NCBI GenBank assembly: GCA_040217755.1
Contig: JBEHWJ010000031.1
Coordinates: 1-20,753, forward strand
Direction: 5' to 3'
From: PHAA01 sp040217755
GTDB lineage: Bacteria; Bacillota; Syntrophomonadia; Syntrophomonadales; Syntrophomonadaceae
Length of the DNA stretch: 20,753 nt
The notes below the pieces were generated by a model that worked only from the letters and a program-made list of their open reading frames with translations, made no database searches and was not told where the DNA came from. The number at the start of each line of letters is the position of its first letter. Within the stretch, counting starts at the first letter, position 1. Of this stretch, positions 14,794 through 20,753 are shown piece after piece. The position numbers were made by a program, and so were the translations under genes.

Positions 14794-16116
14794 TTATTTT
14801 GCAAACAAGGCCTCGGCAAATACCTCCGGGGAAAAATCCCGCAGGTCTTCAAGGGTTTCCCCGATCCCCACCATCTTGACCGGGATGTCCAGTTCCTGGG
14901 CTACGGCTATCACTATACCGCCCTTGGCGGTGCCATCCAGCTTGGTCAGGATTATCCCGGTAACCCCGGTGGCTTCCCTGAAAATCTTGGCCTGGCTGAT
15001 GGCATTCTGGCCGGTGGTGGCGTCCAGGACCAGCAATACCTCTTGGGGAGCCTCTGGCAGCTCTCTTTCTATGACCCGCCGCACCTTGCCGATCTCTTTC
15101 ATCAGATTGGCCTTGTTCTGCAGGCGTCCGGCGGTATCGACTATCAACACATCGGCTTTCCGGGCCCGGGCCGCACTGATGGCATCAAATACCACCGCTC
15201 CGGGATCCGAACCTTCCTGGTGCTTGATCAGCTCCACCCCCACCCGGTCCGCCCAGATCTGCAACTGGTCGATGGCTGCCGCCCTGAAAGTGTCCCCGGC
15301 CGCCAGCATGACCTGCCGGTTTTCGTTTTTCAACCGGAAAGCCAATTTGGCAATGGAAGTAGTCTTGCCGGCTCCGTTGACGCCGACCACCAATATGACC
15401 GCCGGTTTAGCTCCTTCTATCCGGAGTGGTTCGGGATTAGCCCCCAGCAACTGGGCAATTTCGTTTTTGATGAGCCCAGTGACTTCCTCTGGTTCTTTAA
15501 TCTTATTCCTGGCGGCCGCCGTCCTGATCTTATCGACCAGTTCCAGGGAGGTATTCATACCCACGTCGGCTTGGATAAGGATGTCCTCCAGTTCCTCCCA
15601 GAACTCATCGTCCAATTTGCGGGTGCTTTTGATCAGGTTGTCGATCTTGTCCCCAATGTTTTTACGGGTCTTGGTCAGCCCAACCTTGAACCTCTCCATA
15701 AGGCTGACCTTAGTCTTCGGGGGACCTTCCGGGGCTGCCCCGTCCTGCCCGGTATCGGACTCAGGTGTCTCTTCAGCCTGCTCCCGGGTATCCTTGCGGC
15801 TCGGCATGAGTTTGTCAAAAATAGAGGTGCGCTGGTTTTCCGCCGCCTCGGCATCATCCCCTGCATCCTCCATACGTTCTAGTTCGGCGGGTTCTTCGTC
15901 CGGAAATTCTTCCCCCGGGCTCTCGCCGGTCTCTTTCCTTTTTCCTCGCCTGAACCTGCCCAATAAGGAAGTTCGGTTACTATCTTCAGGGATGGACCCA
16001 TCCCCCTCGGTGCCGGCCTCGGTGCCGGCCTCGCTTCCGGCCGCCAGATCCCCGACCTGGCCATCGACCTCATCGGTGTCCTTCCCGGAGCGTTTGAATT
16101 TATCAAAAAGCGCCAT
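14794..16116 (-). CDS. ftsY: Signal recognition particle receptor FtsY, with repeat-bearing N-terminal extension
   Basis: A 440-residue SRP receptor GTPase that docks ribosome-SRP complexes at the membrane. The NG domain fills the C-terminal 300 residues: GVNGAGKTT (about 245), the insertion box with AAGDTFRAAA, DTAGRLQ (about 325), TKLDGTAKGG (about 395) and the GIGETLEDL end. The first 135 residues are acidic and low-complexity, interrupted by short basic amphipathic segments at 2-13 (ALFDKFKR), 49-61 (TSLLGRFRR) and 97-109 (TSIFDKLM). A fourth at 137-149 (VSLMERFKV) is the usual membrane-binding helix at the N-domain boundary. Repetition of this motif is unusual. The gene lies 44 nt after smc, the standard Clostridial order, and 28 nt before mtnP. 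It has an AGGTG ribosome binding site close to the ATG. Confidence 0.97.
   Translation of the reverse strand: MALFDKFKRSGKDTDEVDGQVGDLAAGSEAGTEAGTEGDGSIPEDSNRTSLLGRFRRGKRKETGESPGEEFPDEEPAELERMEDAGDDAEAAENQRTSIFDKLMPSRKDTREQAEETPESDTGQDGAAPEGPPKTKVSLMERFKVGLTKTRKNIGDKIDNLIKSTRKLDDEFWEELEDILIQADVGMNTSLELVDKIRTAAARNKIKEPEEVTGLIKNEIAQLLGANPEPLRIEGAKPAVILVVGVNGAGKTTSIAKLAFRLKNENRQVMLAAGDTFRAAAIDQLQIWADRVGVELIKHQEGSDPGAVVFDAISAARARKADVLIVDTAGRLQNKANLMKEIGKVRRVIERELPEAPQEVLLVLDATTGQNAISQAKIFREATGVTGIILTKLDGTAKGGIVIAVAQELDIPVKMVGIGETLEDLRDFSPEVFAEALFAK
16005..16040. repeat. 12-bp tandem repeat within ftsY
   Basis: Three head-to-tail copies of CCTCGGTGCCGG; the first two are identical and the third has two changes. 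On the coding strand they encode an (S/T)EAG-type repeat in the acidic linker of FtsY. In-frame length variation by slippage would be tolerated. Confidence 0.9.
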
Positions 16117-16160
16117 CTTGTCACCTGCCTAAACAAATAATCTCCATATTAACAGGGATT

Positions 16161-19100
16161 TCAGCCCGCCATGCTGCGGGCGTCTTCGTACTGTAAGGAC
16201 AAAACCGCCGAAATACCCTCCTGCGGCATAGTGATACCATATATATTGCTGCCTGCCTCGATAGTAGCGGGACGATGAGTTATCACTATAAATTGGGTGC
16301 TTTGGGCCATCCGGACCAGGAAATCGGCAAACCGCTGCAAATTAGCTTCATCCAGGGATGCGTCGATTTCATCCAGGAGACAGAATGGGGATGGCTTGAT
16401 CCGCAATAGGGCAAATATGAACGCTATACAGGTAAGGGCCCGCTCCCCGCCCGACAAGAGATTCAGCGATTGGCTGCGTTTGCCCGGCATCTTAACTACC
16501 AAATCGACACCGGCGGTCAGGTCATCAGTCGACTCTATCTCCAGACGGGCCTCCCCACCGTTAAATATCTCCTGGAAAGTAAGGCGAAAACTTTCGTCCG
16601 CCCTAGCCATGAACTCTCTGAAATTTTTAGCCATGACTTTTTCGGTTTCGTGGAGCAGATTTTCCAAGGATGCTTTAGCGGCCCTAAGGTCATCCGTCTG
16701 CTGGCTCAGGAACTCATAACGTTCTTTTAAATCATCATATTCCTTTATCGATTCAATATCAATCGAGCCCAGCGCTTCAATCTCGTTTCTCAGTTCTTCG
16801 ATCCGCTTGCGGTACTCTCTCAGCTGGCGTTGGGTGAGAGCGCTATGGCCTGTTCTCATGGTGCAGGATGGATATTTCTCCTGCCACTGCGTCTGCAGTC
16901 CTACCAATTCAGTTTCCAGGCGGGCTAAACGCAGTTCGTGCATTCTGATCTGTTCCTGGACCTCTTCCCTCTGCCGCCTGGTTTTTTTCATATCCGTTTC
17001 AACCGCTGCCAACCACTGCAGCTCCTGTTCATCTTCCCGATGGTCTGCTTCGACAGCTTTCATCAGTTCTTCCATCTCTAGTTGCAGCCGGTTCATCCCA
17101 TCCAAGGAAGATTCGATTCTCTGGAGATGGGTGCTCACCTCCTGTCGGAGACGCATCTGCAAGCCATTGGCCTCGGCCGCTGATTGGCGATAGGAATTCC
17201 TGACCTGGATGAACTGGTCTATATTCCTGGAGTCGTTTTCGAGCTCCCTTTTTTTCATGGTCAATTGCTCCTGGTAGGAGGCGTATCTCTCTTTTTTGAC
17301 CTCGCAATCACGGCGGGTGGTTTCCATCTCCATCCTCACATTTTCGCTCTGGTCGTCCATCAGGGTATTCTGGGCCCGATTATCCCGGTACTCTTTGTCC
17401 AGCGCCTCCATTTGCGCTTCCGTCCCCCGAATCATATCATCCAGTTGACTCTTTTCCTGGCAGAGATGTTCACGATCGCCCTGGTTCTTGCTGATCAACT
17501 CCAGGATTCGCCTCTCCTCTTCCTGGAGCATCTGCAACTGGAATTCCTGTTCGGCATAAACTCGTCTCAATTCCGTCAGCCGCTTCTCGACCGCATGGAT
17601 CTGATTGGTCACTTCTGCTGCCCGTCCCCGGCTGGCTTCCTCCGCCTGGAGAAATTCATCCAGTTGTTGGCTCATGATTTTACCCTCTTGCCGCCGCTCC
17701 AGCATGTTAGGCTGGCGATTGCGGCGGGTCCCTCCCGTAATGGCCCCGCTGGTATTGATCGTCTCGCCCTCCATGGTCACAATTCGGAAAGGCAAAGTGT
17801 ATTTGCGGAAGATTCTGAAGCCGCTGGCCATATCATCGACGACCACCACCCGGCCCAGCAGGTATTTGACCGCCATTTCATCGGCAGCTTCGTACTTGAC
17901 CAGCTCATCAGCCAGGCCTACCACCCCTGCTTCTCTTTTCAGTTCCTGCTTGACCCGGTCCGGTATCCCCGTATACCTTAGATTATCCAGCGGCAGGAAG
18001 GTAATCCGACCCCAGCGCTTCTTCTTCAGTAGTTCGATGGTCAACCTGGCACTGTCACTGGTCTCGACAACTATATTTTCCATCCCCGCACCCAGCACGG
18101 TGCCGATTGCCAATCCCAATCGGGCCGGCACCTCGATCAGATCAGATATCAGTCCCCTGTAACCGGTTATCTCTATTTCTCCCCGATCCCTGGCCAGGAG
18201 CAGCCCCCTGACCCCTTCTGAATAATTGGCCCGGCTGTTTTCTACCTCCTGCCAAACCGACCACTTATGTGCCAGCTCCAAACGTTGGCTGGATAGGGAT
18301 TGGTATTCCTCCTCCAGACCGGCCCGGCGTTCACTGTATGTATACAGTTCTTGTTCAGCGTCCCTCAGCGAGTCAGCCAACTTCTCCCCCGACGAGGCAG
18401 CCTTTTGTTTTCTTTTACGCAGCTCTTCTATATTCTTAAGGGCTGATTTCAGGTTGGCATCGGTTTCATCGATTCTTATCGATAACCTATCCCGGCGCTC
18501 CCGTGCCTTTTTCTTGCTGTCTTCCAGGTCGACCAGGGCGTTTCTCAATTGGGTTTCCCGGCTGGCCCGCTCAAACACCTGCTGGTTATTGGCGGCCAGG
18601 ACTTCTTCAAAAGCGGCCAGGGAGCCTTCAAGTTCCCTGATCTCCTGCTCCAACCCTTCAAGTTCGTACTGCCTGGCTTCATATTGGAGCCGCTCTCGTT
18701 CGAATTCCACCGATTTCTGTTCCAGGTCCTGTTCAAGTTTATCCAGCATAACCCGGTATTTTTCATAATCCTGGCCGGAAGCCTGGATTCGCTCCCGGTG
18801 GTTTTTGATCCGCTCCTGACTAAGTTTCACCTCGGAGTTCATCATACTGATGGAGTGTTCCAACTCATACTTTCTATCCTTGATCTGGTTCAGCTGACCC
18901 CGTCGCTCCTCCTGGCGGCCAGCCGCTTCCTCCAGCTGCCGGTTCAAATCCTGCTGGCAGAGGCCCATTCGGTCATAATCTGACTTGGCCAACTGCAACT
19001 CCTGCCGCTCGGACGCCAGTTTGCCTTCCAGTTGCTCCAACTGGTTGGCCATCACCTGCACGTCCAGACTGGTATACTCTTCCCTCAGTTGCAAATAGCT

Positions 19101-19739
19101 GCAGGCCTTGTCCGCCTTGCGTTGGAGCTCGGTTTTACGGTTGCGCAGCTCGTTGAGGATGTCCTCCACCCGCAGTAGATCCCCAGATGTAGCCAATATA
19201 CGCTGCTGGACCTCTTCCTTCTGCTGACGATAGCGAATAGTACCGGCCGCCTCCTCCAACATCAGGCGGCGGTCAAAAGGCTGTCCGTTCAATACCCGCT
19301 CCAGTTCGCCCTGGCCGATGATCGAATAGCCTTTTTTACCCAGGCCGGTGTCGATATACAACTGCGCGATATCCTTCATGCGGACCCTGGTCTTGTTTAG
19401 GTAGAACTCGCTTTCGCCGGAGCGGTATATCCTCCGGCTGACGGTGACTTCGTTGTATGCGATAGGCAGGGTGCCCTCGGTGTTATCGACGGTCAAATCG
19501 ACCTGGGCCATGCCCAGCCCCTTTTTTTTGTCGGTACCGTTGAAAATCACATCTTCATTCTTATGTCCCCGCAGGGAGCGGACATTGGCTTCCCCCAGCA
19601 CCCAGCGGACCGCATCCACGATGTTGCTCTTGCCGCACCCGTTGGGGCCCACGATTACATTGATGCCGTCGGTAAAATTAAGTTCGGTATGGTCGGCAAA
19701 AGATTTAAAGCCTCTTATTTCAAGTCTTTTAAGATACAC
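16161..19739 (-). CDS. smc: Chromosome segregation protein SMC
   Basis: A 1,192-residue SMC ATPase, full length for the bacterial family, that with ScpA/ScpB compacts and separates chromosomes. The N-terminal Walker A (GPNGCGKSN) is at 31-39. Long coiled coils run from about 170 to 510 and 680 to 1,000 around a hinge at about 515-675 (LISDLIEV through GAITGGTRRN). The ABC signature LLSGGERAL lies near 1,095 and Walker B CLLDEIDASLDE near 1,120. The start is GTG at 19739, with AGGAGG five bases upstream; it opens the usual MYLKRLEIRGFKSFAD. It sits between the Elp3-like radical-SAM gene and ftsY. No frameshift or missing motif was seen. Confidence 0.98.
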   Translation of the reverse strand: MYLKRLEIRGFKSFADHTELNFTDGINVIVGPNGCGKSNIVDAVRWVLGEANVRSLRGHKNEDVIFNGTDKKKGLGMAQVDLTVDNTEGTLPIAYNEVTVSRRIYRSGESEFYLNKTRVRMKDIAQLYIDTGLGKKGYSIIGQGELERVLNGQPFDRRLMLEEAAGTIRYRQQKEEVQQRILATSGDLLRVEDILNELRNRKTELQRKADKACSYLQLREEYTSLDVQVMANQLEQLEGKLASERQELQLAKSDYDRMGLCQQDLNRQLEEAAGRQEERRGQLNQIKDRKYELEHSISMMNSEVKLSQERIKNHRERIQASGQDYEKYRVMLDKLEQDLEQKSVEFERERLQYEARQYELEGLEQEIRELEGSLAAFEEVLAANNQQVFERASRETQLRNALVDLEDSKKKARERRDRLSIRIDETDANLKSALKNIEELRKRKQKAASSGEKLADSLRDAEQELYTYSERRAGLEEEYQSLSSQRLELAHKWSVWQEVENSRANYSEGVRGLLLARDRGEIEITGYRGLISDLIEVPARLGLAIGTVLGAGMENIVVETSDSARLTIELLKKKRWGRITFLPLDNLRYTGIPDRVKQELKREAGVVGLADELVKYEAADEMAVKYLLGRVVVVDDMASGFRIFRKYTLPFRIVTMEGETINTSGAITGGTRRNRQPNMLERRQEGKIMSQQLDEFLQAEEASRGRAAEVTNQIHAVEKRLTELRRVYAEQEFQLQMLQEEERRILELISKNQGDREHLCQEKSQLDDMIRGTEAQMEALDKEYRDNRAQNTLMDDQSENVRMEMETTRRDCEVKKERYASYQEQLTMKKRELENDSRNIDQFIQVRNSYRQSAAEANGLQMRLRQEVSTHLQRIESSLDGMNRLQLEMEELMKAVEADHREDEQELQWLAAVETDMKKTRRQREEVQEQIRMHELRLARLETELVGLQTQWQEKYPSCTMRTGHSALTQRQLREYRKRIEELRNEIEALGSIDIESIKEYDDLKERYEFLSQQTDDLRAAKASLENLLHETEKVMAKNFREFMARADESFRLTFQEIFNGGEARLEIESTDDLTAGVDLVVKMPGKRSQSLNLLSGGERALTCIAFIFALLRIKPSPFCLLDEIDASLDEANLQRFADFLVRMAQSTQFIVITHRPATIEAGSNIYGITMPQEGISAVLSLQYEDARSMAG

Positions 19740-19894
19740 CGTATCCTCCTAAAAACCACTGACTTGCACTTCGGATCCATTACGGCGAGTGCCGGTTTTT
19801 GCTTAATGGAGCCATCCTTGCTTAAGTTCTATCAATACCAGCGCAAACCATTCCCGGAGGCAGCCATATTAAGGATTGCCACAGAATATTATCG

Positions 19895-20753
19895 TCATAA
19901 TACCATCTCATCCAGAAGATTTTGACGAGTTACGGTTATTTCGGGATACTCCGTGTCCCGCCTGCCCACTCCGATGCTGTCAGGCTGTTGGAGGTAACTG
20001 CCTTTGACCTCAATGCGCTCCAACCGCAGGTCATGCTGCAACCAGAGGATATTGGCGCGCCGGTGCCCGATCATCTTCGATGTATCCCGCCAGTTCACAA
20101 ACAGATACAGATCAGTCTGCCTCCCATGCTTCCCCCATAGGGAACGTATCGCTCTATATGCCTGCTCCAGGAAAACCGCCTGTTCAACCAGCTCTCCGAA
20201 ACTACTGTGGAAAGGCCCGGCCTGTACGATTCCCGGATTCTGCAACTCAGATCCTGGTTGCAACCCCATCCGGATGACTGGAATTTCGTGATAGCAAAAC
20301 AGCATGTACATTTCCCTGCTGATACGGACCGCCTCTTCCAAATCCAAAGGGGTGTACCGGCCCTGGTTGTACATAGCCGCCAGTTTGGTCCCGGCCAGCA
20401 CCAGGGTGGGGTAAATACGGACTGCCTGCGGTTGGAGGGAGATCGTATCCCGGGCGGTAGCAATATCCCTGAGCGGAGTATCGCCAGGGAGGCCGATCAT
20501 CAACTGGATGCCAAGCTGGAGGTGCTTCCGTTTGATTTGCGTGCAGCTTTTGCGCACCGTGGCGCTGTCATAATCGCGGCCGGATGCCTTGAGCACTTCG
20601 TCATCCATGGATTGCACCCCCAGCTCTACCATACTTACCCCATAAGAAGCCAGCAGATCGAGGTTATCCTCGTTTATGCAATCCGGCCGGGTTGATACCC
20701 GGATGCTCTTTATCTTTCCCTGCTGCAGATAAGGCCGCACCATGCCAAGGTAA
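19895..20753 (-). CDS. Elp3-like radical SAM protein, 5' end beyond the window
   Basis: The frame runs from the stop at 19895-19897 to the window edge. Codons before the ATG at 20743 (Tyr-Leu-Gly) stay in frame and fit the protein, so the true start and the CxxxCxxC cluster motif lie outside. What remains is the second half of a radical-SAM barrel, with IRVSTRPDCI, VELGVQSMDDEVL, LMIGLPGDT and RIYPTLVL, plus a C-terminal region with IRMGLQP. This pattern matches the Elp3-like radical-SAM proteins that sit between rnc and smc in many Clostridia. Their substrate is not established to my knowledge; a tRNA-modifying role is suggested only by similarity to Elp3. The 155-nt gap to smc contains no clear terminator on this strand. 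Confidence 0.88.
   Translation of the reverse strand, partial: YLGMVRPYLQQGKIKSIRVSTRPDCINEDNLDLLASYGVSMVELGVQSMDDEVLKASGRDYDSATVRKSCTQIKRKHLQLGIQLMIGLPGDTPLRDIATARDTISLQPQAVRIYPTLVLAGTKLAAMYNQGRYTPLDLEEAVRISREMYMLFCYHEIPVIRMGLQPGSELQNPGIVQAGPFHSSFGELVEQAVFLEQAYRAIRSLWGKHGRQTDLYLFVNWRDTSKMIGHRRANILWLQHDLRLERIEVKGSYLQQPDSIGVGRRDTEYPEITVTRQNLLDEMVL

Noticed and set aside
14768..16132. Long plus-strand open frames (383 and 454 codons) opposite ftsY
   Set aside because: They are low-complexity, Ser/Leu-rich mirror frames of a clear ftsY gene, lack ribosome binding sites and resemble no protein I know.
19780..19802. Small plus-strand hairpin CGGC/GCCG followed by GTTTTTGC between smc and the radical-SAM gene
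   Set aside because: The stem is only 4 bp and no plus-strand gene ends nearby; too weak to call a terminator.

Overview
The window (about 53% G+C by eye) looks like a chromosomal segment of an anaerobic Firmicute in the Clostridia. A syntrophic relative of Syntrophomonas or Pelotomaculum is my best inference. The grounds are the radical-SAM/Elp3-like–smc–ftsY gene order, strong AGGAGG-type ribosome binding sites, a selenocysteine-containing membrane-bound formate dehydrogenase with a cytochrome b subunit, duplicated moeA genes and an oxygen-independent methylthioadenosine salvage set. I see no tRNA, rRNA, CRISPR array, insertion sequence or phage gene.

Left third (1-4.8 kb). A P-loop ATPase of the PRK06851 type is closed by a clean intrinsic terminator. 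It is followed by two divergent molybdopterin molybdenumtransferase genes. One is a plain moeA on the minus strand; the other, on the plus strand, is a MoeA domain fused to a periplasmic-binding-protein-like domain. They are fired from two promoters whose -10 boxes overlap at 2733-2740.

Middle (4.7-10.9 kb). A 406-base non-coding stretch holds a 108-nt element that can fold into a closed multi-hairpin structure, a riboswitch-like leader candidate. The operon that follows is a formate dehydrogenase N type: catalytic subunit with Tat signal and selenocysteine (in-frame TGA at 5750-5752 plus a SECIS hairpin), four-cluster iron-sulfur subunit, tetra-helical diheme cytochrome b subunit, and then the maturation factor fdhE. 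A long perfect hairpin separates fdhE from the structural genes and a bidirectional terminator ends the operon. The two MoeA proteins, FdhE and the enzyme together form a metal-cofactor-plus-enzyme module. The enzyme should sit outside the membrane and exchange electrons between formate and the quinone pool.

Right half (10.9-20.75 kb, all minus strand). Reading in the direction of transcription: a radical-SAM protein (cut by the window edge), smc, ftsY, mtnP, mtnA, a class II aldolase and mtaD. The last four form a plausible oxygen-independent route: methylthioadenosine (and 5'-deoxyadenosine) is deaminated, phosphorolysed, isomerised and cleaved to dihydroxyacetone phosphate plus an aldehyde. 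The phosphorylase carries Asn where adenine-specific enzymes carry Asp, which fits a deaminase-first order. FtsY carries four copies of an amphipathic basic motif that normally occurs once or twice.
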